NCBI GenBank assembly: GCA_947069175.1
Contig: CAMTDV010000017.1
Span: forward strand, 46,757,137 to 46,821,136
DNA length: 64,000 nucleotides
DNA from: Scalesia atractyloides
Taxonomy: Eukaryota; Streptophyta; Magnoliopsida; Asterales; Asteraceae
Direction: 5' to 3'
Each line of letters begins with the position of its first letter. The stretch's first letter is position 1. Made by a program: the position numbers and the translations under genes. Below are positions 36,121 to 46,956 of the stretch, piece after piece. The notes below the pieces were generated by a model, which saw nothing but the letters and a program-made list of their open reading frames with translations, searched no databases and was not told where the DNA came from.

Positions 36121-37044
36121 GAGTAAATTGCACAAAACATCCTTTATGTTTTCTCAAACTTGCAGGTTCCAGCCTTAATGTTTAAAAGTTGCTAAAAACA
36201 ACCTTTAAGTTTATTTTTGTTGCGGGTTCAATCCTTTACAGCTAACCACGTTATTTTCTTCAGTTAAGTTCCCTCACATGCATAACATGTGAGGGTATAT
36301 TCGTCATTTTGGTTGATCTTCCACCCACTTCAATTATAAAAAAAAAGAATATTTAAGTGTTAACATAGTTTAAACAAAGTTTGGTAAAACGTACGCGACT
36401 ACAGAGGAGCACGATTACCGTTTGATAGTGTTTAAGTCTAACTTGCGGCGTCCTAAGTGTCACCAGTTGCTGGATCCGACTACTGAACACGGTGTTACGA
36501 AGTTCTCTGATTTGACGGCATCGGAGTTCCGTGAGAGGTATCTAGGGTTGAAGAGTCGTTTGTAGTTTCCGTCTGATGCGAATAAGGTGCCGATTCTTCC
36601 AACTGATGATAATCCTGAAGAGTTTGATTGGCATGATCAAAATATGTGTTAATATTTACAGCTTAGTGGGCTAGCTTAACAAGATTCCTATCTTAATTCC
36701 GGGTTCGCCGGAGAAGAAGACCGGAAAAGAGGGTGTTTGGTTTTTAAAAGTTTGGTTTTATTGCACATTAGTCACTGCGGTTAGAATTTTTTTAAAATAT
36801 GTTAAACCTTAAATATTCTTTTTTCTTATAATTGACGTGGGTGGAAGATCAACCAAAATGACGAATATACCCTCACATGTTATGCATGTGAGGGAACTTA
36901 ACTGAAGAAAATAACGTGATTAGCTGTAAAGGATTGAACCCGCAAACAAAAATAAACTTAAAGGCTATTTTAGCAACTTTTAAACATTAAGGCTGGAACC
37001 TGCAAGTTTGAGGAAACATAAAGGATGTTTTGTGCAATTTACTC
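36121..37044. mobile_element. Pack-MULE-like element carrying a host gene fragment
   Basis: Terminal inverted repeats of about 235 bp (36121-36356 against 36808-37044) start GAGTAAATTGCACAAAAC and end with its inverse, and are nearly identical. Flanks TTTATTAAT (36112-36120) and TTTATTAAA (37045-37053) are a 9-bp target duplication with one mismatch. The uninserted sequence TTTATTAAA is present in the partner LTR at 45170-45178. The interior includes a protease gene fragment (36374-36643), so it fits the definition of a Pack-MULE. No transposase is present. Confidence 0.9.
36374..36643 (+). pseudogene. Captured RD19-type papain-like cysteine protease fragment (propeptide)
   Basis: The plus-strand translation contains FGKTYATTEEHDYRL, VFKSNLRR, HGVTKFSDLTASEFRERYLG and ILPTDDNPEEFDWHDQN. 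This is the inhibitory propeptide (I29-type) and the first residues of the mature enzyme of RD19/RD21-group vacuolar cysteine proteases, closest by eye to RD19. The fragment stops just before the region that would hold the catalytic Cys. An in-frame TAG is at 36563-36565. The exon boundary is not clear after 36643. It cannot make a protease, but could produce antisense or small RNA against the parental gene. Confidence 0.9.
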
Positions 37045-38034
37045 TTTATTAAATTCAAATTACAACTTAAATGTTCAAGCCAAATTCATACAACACAAGG
37101 AAAGGAAAATTAAATAAACAATCCAAAATCTAAACTGATTTATTCTTCTAGACCGTCCTATATGTTTCTTGCTTCAACTGGATCACCTGTATCATGGGTA
37201 AAAATGGGGAATTTTGGGTCAACAAAAGTTGGCGAGTGAACCTTGTTAAAAACCTTTGTTATTGATTTCTTGTTGTATTTATATGGAAAAATTGTGCAAT
37301 AATCATATGTGAGCAAACGTAAATAAACAAACAATCACAAACCACCTTGCATGAGTATATGACATGAATGATAATGTATATGTTGGCAACGTCACGTTCC
37401 GCTCATAGGTAATGGGGAAACATACGAGCCTATGATGATGTATGTGAGATCAAGGCTCAATCAAACGGAGCCGATCGTATGTTGGCAACGTCACGTTCCG
37501 CTCATAGGTAATGGGGAACAGTTCCGCTCATAGGTAATGGGGAACAGACGAGCCTATGATGATGTATGTACTGAAAATGATAAATTTAATCTAAACATTA
37601 ACCACACAAACAATTGATACATATTGGATACACATTTGATCATGGATATGATGGATGCACAAGTGTTTAAATGTAATAAATAATAAGCGACACATGATAC
37701 ACCCCAAAATGTGATTAAAACGGGGAATTGGTAGAGATTCACTCACATTGGGTGCGTTCTTTTGATGATGTTGGATGCGCGCGAGTTTTGGGATTTGATC
37801 GACGAGGGAAAACTAACCTATAATATTAACGAAATGGTTCGGTAAATAAGTGGATTTTATTAACAATTTTAATAGGATTTTTAGATTTATTTTTGTGAGT
37901 TTAAGGTCATTTTCTAACGTTAGAAATATTATTTTTAAGTATTTTTAATTGATTTTTAAATTAAATAAATAAATAAAAATATAAAAAAAATGTCGACTTT
38001 TTGTTGACCGTTGACCGGTCGGACAGCGGTAATT

Positions 38035-38115
38035 GGTGCGCTGAGTGAGGTTCGAACCCGGGACCTCTCGTACGCGTGCACGCAGCTCTACCAACTGAGC
38101 TACGTGTCTAACCCG
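38035..38115 (-). other. tRNA-like module 1 in element C 3' LTR
   Basis: On the minus strand GTAGCTCAGTTGGTAGAGC matches a tRNA D-arm/A box and GGGTTCGAACC a T-loop/B box, with about 25 nt between. The acceptor and T stems do not pair well, so it is a tRNA-derived relic and not a working tRNA gene. The partner is at 46171-46250. Confidence 0.72.
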
Positions 38116-38211
38116 AAATAATCTGTGTTTTAATTATATATATATACAAATTAAATGTTAATTTATTTGGTTTATACTAAAAGGTTTTAAAATGGTCGAA
38201 TCGGTTTGCAG

Positions 38212-38279
38212 GGAGCCGGATCGAACTCGGGTCCTTTGGTTTGTAAGCGCACAGCCCAACCAGTTGGGCTGTGTGTCTT
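38212..38279 (-). other. tRNA-like module 2 in element C 3' LTR
   Basis: The minus strand has CAGCCCAACTGGTTGGGCTG (A-box-like) and GAGTTCGATCC (B-box-like). The partner is at 46349-46412. It does not fold as a full cloverleaf by eye. Confidence 0.55.
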
Positions 38280-38370
38280 ATCTGTTTAACTTACGGTTTA
38301 TATTAATCTTATAAACAAACTGGAATCTGTTCTGATTCAGTTTTAAAAAGAATGGTTTTAATTCGGAAAG

Positions 38371-38452
38371 TCGGTGCGTTTGTATGGTTCGAACTCGTGA
38401 CGTGCGCTATGTGTTTGCACACCGTCCACCACTGGACTGTGTGTCTAACCCG
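38371..38452 (-). other. tRNA-like module 3 in element C 3' LTR
   Basis: The minus strand has CACAGTCCAGTGGTGGACG (A-box-like) and GAGTTCGAACC (B-box-like). The partner is at 46507-46589, where the A-box part differs at a few bases. Confidence 0.5.
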
Positions 38453-39037
38453 GTTTAATATTCAATTTATATTATACTTATACACAACGTCGACTTCGTC
38501 TTCTTCATTCAAAGACACAGAACAACGATATTCGACTGTTCTTGTTAAAATCGTTCGTCGAACATTTTATTGATTGAATTGTAATAGATAAAAAGAGTTA
38601 AGGAATCGAATGTACTGAACAGACTGATTTTCTCAGAACTCCGGCAATAGTCGTCGGCTCTGATTTGTGAACTCCGTCTGGATGAATCAATTAACAGTTT
38701 TGATCGATGAGTTGTGAAATTGAGTTACTAAACAAGGATTATCAGAGGGTTTAGATGATTGTACCGATTCACAGCGTGATTTCAGAAATTTCCAGAAATT
38801 TTCCGGCGAGTGCAGAATATCCGGCAACGTCGTCTGGGATTGATTCTGGTTGATGGATTGAAGTTAATATAAGTCTAACAATGGATTGAAAACGAAAGAG
38901 TCGAGAAATTTACCGATTTGATGTATGTCTCGGTTTTCCGACGAATGTCCGGCAATTGCAGAATATCTCCGGCGAGTGTAATTGCTTCGAGAAATTGTGC
39001 GATTTTGAGCGAAAAGATTACCAGAGACTTGGGTGTG

Positions 39038-39046
39038 TATTTATAG
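39038..39046 (-). promoter_or_regulatory. Putative TATA box of element C (3' LTR copy)
   Basis: The minus strand reads CTATAAATA within CCCTATAAATACACACCC. The corresponding region is absent from the other LTR, which is the 5' LTR of this minus-strand element. Confidence 0.65.
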
Positions 39047-39312
39047 GGAAGAATCAAGATGAATTGGGTCTGAATTTGGTCTTGATTCGTGGTCAAGACT
39101 TCCTCCGGCGGTTATGACTGAGATCGCGGGATTAGACATCGGTTATAACCGACGTCGATGTTAATACATGCGTTTAGTCAAAGGAAACCGTCGGAGTCAC
39201 GCGAAATCGTCGAGATTTCCGGTGACTGCGGATTGGGCGCGCTGATTCACTGGGTTTGATTTAGAGTTTCAATATAAGTATTAATTGTTTCATTATATCA
39301 ACAAACAAGTCA

Positions 39313-39383
39313 AGTGGCGGAGTGGTGAGATGTGTGTTGGTTGTTTCTTCCGGCTGACCCGGGTTCGAAACCCGGCAGCCTAT
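39313..39383 (+). other. tRNA-like module 4 in element C 3' LTR
   Basis: The plus strand has GTGGCGGAGTGGTGAGATG (A box like tRNA-Ser/Leu) and a perfect T arm CCGGG-TTCGAAA-CCCGG. It is opposite in orientation to modules 1-3. The right LTR copy (46957-47020) has lost the 5' part. Confidence 0.7.
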
Positions 39384-39566
39384 TTTCTTTTTTATTTACT
39401 TTATTTTTACTTTTTAATAATTATAGTTTTTAAATTCTAAATTGTTTATTAATTATGTATTGTTTAAAATTAAAATTAATTATAAATACGCAACGAAATT
39501 TTATAACTTGATATTCGATTAATAAACGAAGCGGGTTTGGAAACCCGTTTTTCGACGGATGTTACA

Positions 39567-39583
39567 GTATCCCCTACTTTTTG
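39567..39583 (-). other. Element C polypurine tract
   Basis: The minus strand reads AAAAAGTAGGGGATAC immediately before the TG of the 3' LTR. Confidence 0.75.
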
Positions 39584-39600
39584 AAAATTCGTCCCGAAAT

Positions 39601-42567
39601 TTAAGTAGTAGTGGTAACAGGAAAAAGATGTGGGTATTTCTCGCGCATTGAGTCTTCACGTTCCCAAGTAAACTCAGGTCCTCGTTTCGACTCCCAGCGT
39701 ACCCTGACGATTGGAATACGGCTTTGTCTTAAACGTTTCTCTCCGAAGTCCATAATTTCTATTGGTCTTTCAATGAAATGCATAGATTCATCGACTTGAA
39801 TGTCCTCTAGAGGAATATGGAGGTTTTCATCGGCGAGGCACTTCTTCAAGTTTGATACGTGGAATGTGGGATGAATTCTGTTGAGCTCTTCTGGTAGGTC
39901 AAGCTTGTATGCTACAGGTCCTACTCTTTCTAGTATCTTGAAAGGTCCTACGTAGCGTGGTGCTAGCTTGCCCTTCTGGCCAAAACGAACCACTCCCTTC
40001 CACGGTGATACTTTTAAAAGTACTTGGTCACCAATGTTAAACTCCAAGGGCTTTCGTCATTTGTCTGCATAACTCTTTTGACGACTTTGTGCCGCTAGAA
40101 GATTGTTTCGAATTTGATGGATCTTGTCTGTTGTTTCTCGAATTAATTCTGGACCGGTGATTTGTGCTTTTCCAATTTCGTGCCAACATATTGGTGATCG
40201 GCACTTACGACCATATAAAGCCTCGAAAGGTGCCATGCCGATACTTGAATGATAGCTGTTGTTGTACGAAAATTCAACTAATGGTAGATGAGCGTCCCAA
40301 TTCCCTTTGAAGTCTATGACACATGCTCGAAGCATGTCTTCAAGAGTTTGGATGGTGCGTTCAGATTGTCCATCAGTTTGAGGATGAAAAGCGGTACTGA
40401 GGTCTAGTCGTGTACCCAAAGCGGCTTGTATGGCTTGCCATGTTCGTGAAGTGAAACGACCATCGCGGTCTGAAATGATGCTTAAAGGTACACCATGACG
40501 GCTTACGATCTCGCTGATGTAGATACGAGCTAACTTCTCGTTCTTGAAGTCCTCGCGAATTGGAATGAAGTGAGCTGATTTTGTGAGACGATCAATGATT
40601 ACCCATATAATGTCATACCCACTGGAGGTGCGAGGTAACCCGGTAATGAAGTCCATGGTTATGTTTTCCCACTTCCATACAGGTATTTCAGGTTGGGTTA
40701 GAAGTCCTGAAGGTCTTTGATGTTCAGCTTTTACTTTAGAACAGGTAAGGCACTTGGAAACAAAAACAGCAATATCCTTTTTCATGCCAGGCCACCAGTA
40801 GGTGTATCGAAGGTCTTGATACATCTTGTCGGCTCCTGGGTGTACAGAGTACCGTGTTTTGTGCGCCTCATTCATAAGGAATTCACGAAGGTTATTGTGA
40901 TCGGGAATCCATATGCGATCTAGATAGTACAGAATACCGTCAGATTTGGTTTCGATTTTAAGTTCTGCTCCACAAGATAGCTCATTGCGTACGTCGTTTT
41001 CTGTTACAGAAACATGTTGAGCTTCTCGGATTCGATCTTTGATGTCGGTTATGATTTGCGAACATAGAAGACGAATGGAGTTCGCATAACCTTTTCGACT
41101 GAGCGCATCGGCCACCACGTTTGCCTTACCAGGATGATACCGAATTTCGCAGTCGTAGTCATTAAGAAGTTCGACCCATCTTTGTTGCCTCATATTCAAC
41201 TCCTTTTGGTTAAAGATATGTTGGAGGCTCTTGTGGTCAGTGTATATTTCACACTTGGTACTGTAGAGGTAATGTCTCCATATCTTGAGAGCGAATACAA
41301 CGGCTCCAAGTTCCAGGTCGTGGGTAGTGTAGTTCTTCTCATGAACCTTTAGTTGTCTAGAAGCGTAGGCTATCACTTTTCCTCTTTGCATTAATACACA
41401 GCCTAGCCCTTGCCCTGATGCGTTGCAATATACTACAAAGTCATCGCAACCTTCGGGGAGTGTGAGGATAGGTGCGTCACAAAGCTTTTGCTTAAGGGTT
41501 TGGAAGGCTTCTTCTTGTTTAGGTCCCCATATGAAGGGTTTTCCTTTATGTGTCAAAGCCGTGAGTGGTACAGCAATACGGGAGGAATTTGCAATGAAAC
41601 GGCGATAGTAACCCGCCAAACCAAGAAACGATCTTACCTCGGTAGGGGTACGTGGCGCTTGCCATTCCTGTACTGCTTTGATCTTTGAGGGGTCGACATG
41701 TATTCCCTTGTCATTGACAACATGTCCAAGGAATTGTACTTCTCTTAACCAGAATTCGCATTTGGAGAATTTAGCGTAGAGTTTTTCGGTTCTTAAGAGT
41801 GTAAGGATGAGTCGAAGGTGTCGTTCATGATCAGATTTAGACTTTGAGTAGATGAGGATGTCGTCGATAAAGACTATGACAAAGCGGTCGAGATAGGGTT
41901 TGCATACCCTATTCATTAGATCCATGAATACAGCTGGGGCGTTGGTTAATCCAAATGGCATGACCATGAATTCGTAACGACCATAACGAGTTCGGAAGGC
42001 GGTCTTTGGGACGTCTTCTTCATGTACTCTGAGTTGATGATATCCAGAACGAAGGTTGATTTTTGAAAAACAGGTGGCGCCTTGACGTTGGTCTAGAAGG
42101 TCATCGATGCGAGGTAATGGGTAGCGGTTCTTGACCGTTAACTTGTTGAGTTCTCTGTAGTCGATACACATGCGAAACGTTCCATCTTTCTTCTTCACAA
42201 ACAGAACAGGTGCACCCCATGGCGATGAGCTAGGACGTATGAATCCTTTGTCAGTCAGCTCTTGCAGTTGACTGGCCAGCTCTTGCATTTCTGATGGGGC
42301 TAACCTGTAAGGAGATTTTGCGACTGGAGTAGCGCCAGGTATAAGATCAATGCGGAATTCGACTTCTCTCATGGGAGGAATTCCTGAGATGTCGTCGGGA
42401 AAGACTTGTGGGAATTCTTTCACTACAGGTATACCTTCTAGTTTCTTCTCCTTGTTTCCCTTCTTGACGACGTGAGTTAAGAATGTGACATAGTTCTTGC
42501 GGAGATACTTTTGGGCTTGAAGGCAGGACATCAATTTGAGTCCTTTCGAAGGGGTTTCTCCAAAGAT
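39601..42567 (-). pseudogene. Element C pol: RT-RNase H-integrase-chromodomain
   Basis: The main minus-strand frame is open from 42534 to 40057, stops at a TGA (about 40056) and continues in phase to 39601. RT shows YPLPRIDDLLDQ and FIDDILIYS, but motif A reads SKINLRSGYHQ where relatives have SKID. RNase H begins YCNASGQGLG where relatives have YCDAS. Integrase has HPGADKMYQDL, CLTCSK, MDFITGLP, SDRDGRF and TDGQSERTIQTLEDM, with D, D and E all present. The end carries a GPFKILERVG region and a chromodomain-like tail (RVRWESKRGPEFTWERED). The Asn changes remove one metal-binding Asp each from RT and RNase H, so reverse transcription should fail even if the stops were read through. Confidence 0.93.
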
Positions 42568-43053
42568 TCATAGGGTTTGACCGTCTGCGAGAGGAATGCG
42601 AATGAACTTTTCGCGGCATACCACTTCAGCATGATGTTGGCTGAGCCAGTCCATACCGATTATAATGTCGAAACTTCCCAACTTCATAGGAATGAGGTCA
42701 ACTGGAAAATCGTGATCGTTTAGAGTGAGGGTACAATTTCGTATAATAGAGTTTAATGAGACCGGTTTCCCGTCAGCAACTTCCACCGTTATGGATTCCA
42801 TGAGATTATCACGAGTTTGGTTGAGGATGGGTTCAAATTCTAAGGACACAAAACTCTTATTCGTGCCAGTATCAAATAACATGGATGCATAACTACCATT
42901 GATGAGAAACGTACCGTTAACCACGTTGTTGTTGGCCCTAGCTTGATTGGCGTTGATGTTGAAAGCTCTTCCTCTAGCAGGTGGAGGAGCTTGGTTAGCT
43001 TGGTTCACTAGATTTGCTTGAGCTTGGGCATGATGTTCACCAAGCGTGGACAA
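42568..43053 (-). pseudogene. Element C protease region
   Basis: The minus-strand frame contains MLFDTGTNKSFVS (retropepsin with the D-T-G active triad) and GSFDIIIGMDWL. It is offset by one nucleotide from gag (near 43040, consistent with a lost G) and ends at a TGA (42570-42568) that sits where an in-phase join to pol follows at once. The enzyme would process the Gag-Pol polyprotein. Apart from the flanking shift and stop, the domain looks intact. Confidence 0.88.
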
Positions 43054-44270
43054 GTGTTTCTATAGTGGTTTGGGTTACCACAGTTGTAACAAGCCCGCAT
43101 GGGTTGCATCATGGGGTAATTGGGTTGGTAGTAGGTTTGGGCCGTATGTTGTGTAAGTGGTAGAAGTAAGGGTTGTTGGGCTTGACCCACTATCTGATGA
43201 TGGGTTTGGGTTGAGGGTTGGTTGCGGTTCATTCGCTGAAGTGTGCGACAGGTTTGGATGGTGTGACCTGCACGGCCACAGCTGGTACAATATTGGCAGG
43301 GATGTTCGGGAAAGTGATGGTATTGGCAACGGGTGCATTTCGGGTATGGGCCGGAGTATGGCTTTTTGTATGGTGCAGCTGAGGGAGCAACTTGGGTGAT
43401 CGGTGCGGCAGTGATAGGAGGGTTTGTTTGAGTGACAGCAAAGTTTCTGGTGTTTCGCTTCCTTTTACCAGTAAACTTCGAAGAGGAGCCAGAATGGTTT
43501 GAAGTTTGAGCCTCAATGGGGGCTTTCTTTTTCTCCTCCTTGAATTTACCGTTTCGGATGCGATTCTCGGTAAGTTCGGTAGCTAGTTCCATTGCAGCTT
43601 CCAGCGTTGCAGGTGAAGTGCTTAGAACCGAGTCTTGAATTTTTGAGGGGAGGCCTCGAATGTAGTGTTCAACCAAGCGGTACACTGGGGTGAACAAGTT
43701 GGGGATCATTTGGTTCAGCTCGAGAAATCTTTTATTGTAGGAAGTATGATCTCCTTCCTTTTGTTTTAGGGAGTGGAATTCGTCTTCTAACTTCTTGATT
43801 TCGCTTCTTGAACAGAAGCGTCTTGTCATTATTTCCCTTAACTCTTCCCATGTTAAGGCTATGGCGTCTTCGACTCCTCTCTTACCCTTCTCTGTGTTCC
43901 ACCAGGTCAGGGCTACCCCAAACAGTCTCCCGGTTGCGTAACGTACCTTGCGATCCTCAGGACAATCGCAATTGAGGAAGGTGTTCTCCATTTCCTCAAA
44001 CCAGTGGAGGAGAGCAGTGACACCTTCGGTCCCTTCATACTTTGGGGGATCGCAAGACTTGAAGTGTTTGTAGGAGCACTTCTTGGAGGGAGGGTTGTCG
44101 ACGTTCTGGTCTTCTTGATTGGGAGGGTTGATGGGATTTGCAGTGAGAGCTTGCTGGACTTGAATTACGATGTCAGGAAGCACCGCGGCCATTTGTTTTG
44201 CAATTTGGGTGGCCAAGCGTTCGTTTGACCTTCCTGACTTTCTACCTCCACGTAGCTGCCTAGCCGACAT
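43008..44270 (-). CDS. Element C gag, open reading frame intact (420 aa)
   Basis: The minus-strand ATG at 44270 opens MSARQLRGGRKSGRSNERLA. The capsid region has KCSYKHFKSCDPP, RKVRYATGRLFGVALTWWN and EDEFHSLKQKEGD. The nucleocapsid region has a basic stretch (TGKRKRNTRNF), a Cys/His cluster CTRCQYHHFPEHPC, and two CCHC knuckles, CTSCGRAGHTIQTC and CYNCGNPNHYRNTC. The last residues after the second knuckle are read out of frame because of a 1-nt loss near 43040, so the normal Gag-protease fusion is cut. Gag would assemble the cytoplasmic particle. This length fits Tekay gags. Confidence 0.88.
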   Translation of the reverse strand: MSARQLRGGRKSGRSNERLATQIAKQMAAVLPDIVIQVQQALTANPINPPNQEDQNVDNPPSKKCSYKHFKSCDPPKYEGTEGVTALLHWFEEMENTFLNCDCPEDRKVRYATGRLFGVALTWWNTEKGKRGVEDAIALTWEELREIMTRRFCSRSEIKKLEDEFHSLKQKEGDHTSYNKRFLELNQMIPNLFTPVYRLVEHYIRGLPSKIQDSVLSTSPATLEAAMELATELTENRIRNGKFKEEKKKAPIEAQTSNHSGSSSKFTGKRKRNTRNFAVTQTNPPITAAPITQVAPSAAPYKKPYSGPYPKCTRCQYHHFPEHPCQYCTSCGRAGHTIQTCRTLQRMNRNQPSTQTHHQIVGQAQQPLLLPLTQHTAQTYYQPNYPMMQPMRACYNCGNPNHYRNTCPRLVNIMPKLKQI

Positions 44271-45067
44271 CTACAGGAACATACATATGAAGATTGTGAG
44301 TTTAAGAAGTTTTTTTTAGGTGTCATGTGCCGTTAAAAGTAATAAAATAACATAATCATCAATAATGCAACTACATCCATAGGATGTCTTGGGTTTGCTC
44401 ATGTTTGGGCCTCCAATGTCCCCCATACCATCGCCTGTGTAGTCATGTGGGCCCCCACGACTATTAGCTTAGTAGGATTCACATTGGTGTTGGCGGTTTA
44501 ACACTCGCATCACCCGAATGAAACCATGAAATATGTTTGCGAGATGTATGGTCGGAGGGTGTCCAGGTATAGACACAATGACAACTCAAAGTGGGGTTAA
44601 CTCACACGACGTTTGGTATAGCATGCTTTGGCCTAATAGGTCCTTCGTACTCTCATCGTTAGTCCCCAGGTAGGCAAACTGGTCCTTTATTTTGGATTTA
44701 TACGAATGCCAAGCCTAGACAGGACGTTCCGACTACCGGTACTCGTACCCTTCCAGTTACTACATGCCCGTCATGAGAACTCACTTTGATGTGATTTGAA
44801 AATACAAAAATCGTTGCAAAAATCATAGGAATTGTGAGGTGTGTGCTCTCATGGATATGGTATGTTATGAGGATATGATTCATGATGAGCATTGTATACT
44901 AATATGTACTTATGAACATGCTTGCATAACATTGAATGTAACAATAAACATAAAGAATATAAACATCATGAATTTTGCATGTAACACACAAACGATTTAA
45001 AAATTCTAATCAACTATAGTATAGGCTCTAAGGGTATAATAACCTATCCTATATCCCTATAGTCATG
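44271..45067 (-). other. Element C leader between primer site and gag
   Basis: No coding sequence is supported. It holds the transcribed leader, including mixed pyrimidine/purine stretches around 44400-44760. Confidence 0.6.
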
Positions 45068-45079
45068 GCTCTGATACCA
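45068..45079 (-). other. Element C primer binding site (tRNA-iMet)
   Basis: The minus strand reads TGGTATCAGAGC (continuing CATGAC), 3 nt from the 5' LTR. Confidence 0.9.
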
Positions 45080-46170
45080 ATCTGTCACACCCCGACCCGC
45101 AGCGGAATAAGAGTCGGGACATAATTGGGTTATCACCAAAGCTCATGATGTTTACTAAAATGTTTCATATTTATTAAATTCAAATTACAACTTAAATGTT
45201 CAAGCCAAATTCATACAATACAAGGAAAGGAAAATTAAATAAACAATCCAAAATCTAAACTGATTTATTCTTCTAGGCCGTCCTATATGTTTCTTGCTTC
45301 AACTGGATCACCTGTATCATGTGTAAAAATGGGGAATTTTGGGTCAACAAAAGTTGGCGAGTGAACCTTGTTAAAAACCTTTGTTATTGATTTCTTGTTG
45401 TATTTATATGGAAAAATTGTGCAATAATCATATGTGAGCAAACATAAATAAACAAACAATCACAAACCACCTTACATGAGTATATGACATGAATGATAAT
45501 GTATATGTTGGCAACGTCACGTTCCGCTCATAGGTAATGGGGAAACATACGAGCCTATGATGATGTATGTGAGATCAAGGCTCAATCAAACGGAGCCGAT
45601 CGTATGTTGGCAACGTCACGTTCCGCTCATAGGTAATGGGGAACAGTTCCGCTCATAGGTAATGGGGAACAGACGAGCCTATGATGATGTATGTACTGAA
45701 AATGATAAATTTAATCTAAACATTAACCACACAAACAATTGATACATATTGGATACACATTTGATCATGGATATGATGGATGCACAAGTGTTTAAATGTA
45801 ATAAATAATAAGCGACACATGATACACCCCAAAATGTGATTAAAACGGGGAATTGGTAGAGATTCACTCACATTGGGTGCGTTCTTTTGATGATGTTGGA
45901 TGCGCGCGAGTTTTGGGATTTGATCGACGAGGGAAAACTAACCTATAATATTAACGAAATGGTTCGGTAAATAAGTGGATTTTATTAACAATTTTAATAG
46001 GATTTTTAGATTTATTTTTGTGAGTTTAAGGTCATTTTCTAACTTTAGAAATATTATTTTTAAGTAATTTAATTGATTTTTAAATTAAATAAATAAATAA
46101 AAATGTAAAAAAATGTCGACTTTTTGTTGACCGTTGACCGGTCCGTTGACCGGTCGGACAGTGGTAATTG

Positions 46171-46250
46171 GTGCGCTGAGTGAGGTTCGAACCCGGGACC
46201 TCTCGTACGCGTGCACGCAGCTCTACCAACTGAGCTACGTGTCTAACCCG
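46171..46250 (-). other. tRNA-like module 1, 5' LTR copy
   Basis: Same A-box and B-box strings as 38035-38115. Confidence 0.7.
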
Positions 46251-46348
46251 AAATAATCTGTGTTTTAATTATATATATATACAAATTAAATGTTAATTTA
46301 TTTGGTTTATATTAAAAGGTTTTAAAATGGTTGAATCGGTTTGCAGGG

Positions 46349-46412
46349 AGCCGGATCGAACTCGGGTCCTTTGGTTTGTAAGCGCACAGCCCAACCAGTT
46401 GGGCTGTGTGTC
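46349..46412 (-). other. tRNA-like module 2, 5' LTR copy
   Basis: Same strings as 38212-38279. Confidence 0.55.
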
Positions 46413-46506
46413 TTATCTGTTTAACTTACGGTTTATATTAATCTTATAAACAAACTGGAATCTGTTCGGATTCAGTTTTAAAAAGAATGGTTTTAATTCG
46501 GAAAGT

Positions 46507-46589
46507 CGGTGCGTTTGTATGGTTCGAACTCGTGACGTGCGCTATGTGTTTGCACACAGTCCACCGCTAGACTGTGTGTCTAACCCGGT
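46507..46589 (-). other. tRNA-like module 3, 5' LTR copy
   Basis: Partner of 38371-38452 with small differences (CCACCGCTAGACTG here against CCACCACTGGACTG). Confidence 0.5.
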
Positions 46590-46956
46590 TTAATATTCAA
46601 TTTATATTATACTTATACACAACGTCGACTTCGTCTTCTTCATTCAAAGACACAGAACAACGATATTCGACTGTTCTTGTTAAAATCGTTCGTCGAACAT
46701 TTTATTGAATTAATTGTAATAGATAAAAAGAGTTAAGGAATCGAATGTACCGTACAGACTGATTTTCTCAGAACTCCGGCAATGGTCGTCGGCTCTGATT
46801 TGTGAACTCCGTCTGGATGAATCAATTAACAGTTTTGATCGATGAGTTGTGAAATTGAGTTACTAACAAGGATTATCAGAGGGTTTAGATGATTGTACCG
46901 ATTCACAGCGGGATTTCGGAAATTTCCAGAAATTTTCCGGCGAGTGCAGAATATCC

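Larger units (their letters stand above)
36027..39566 (-). repeat. Element C 3' LTR (with inserted Pack-MULE)
   Basis: It begins TGTCACACCGACCCGC and ends GACGGATGTTACA. It is 3540 bp with the 924-bp insertion plus duplicated target, about 2607 bp without. Sequence outside the insertion is nearly identical to 45083-47206. It contains a local duplication of the phrase TTCCGCTCATAGGTAATGGG (37378-37567) and four tRNA-like modules. Confidence 0.95.

Noticed and set aside
37378..37567. Repeated phrase TTCCGCTCATAGGTAATGGG suggesting a CRISPR-like or satellite array
   Set aside because: Only two to three irregular copies occur inside an LTR and the same pattern is in the partner LTR. It is a local duplication in the element.
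38035..38115. Functional tRNA gene
   Set aside because: The A and B boxes are good, but acceptor and T stems do not pair, so only a tRNA-like relic is supported.
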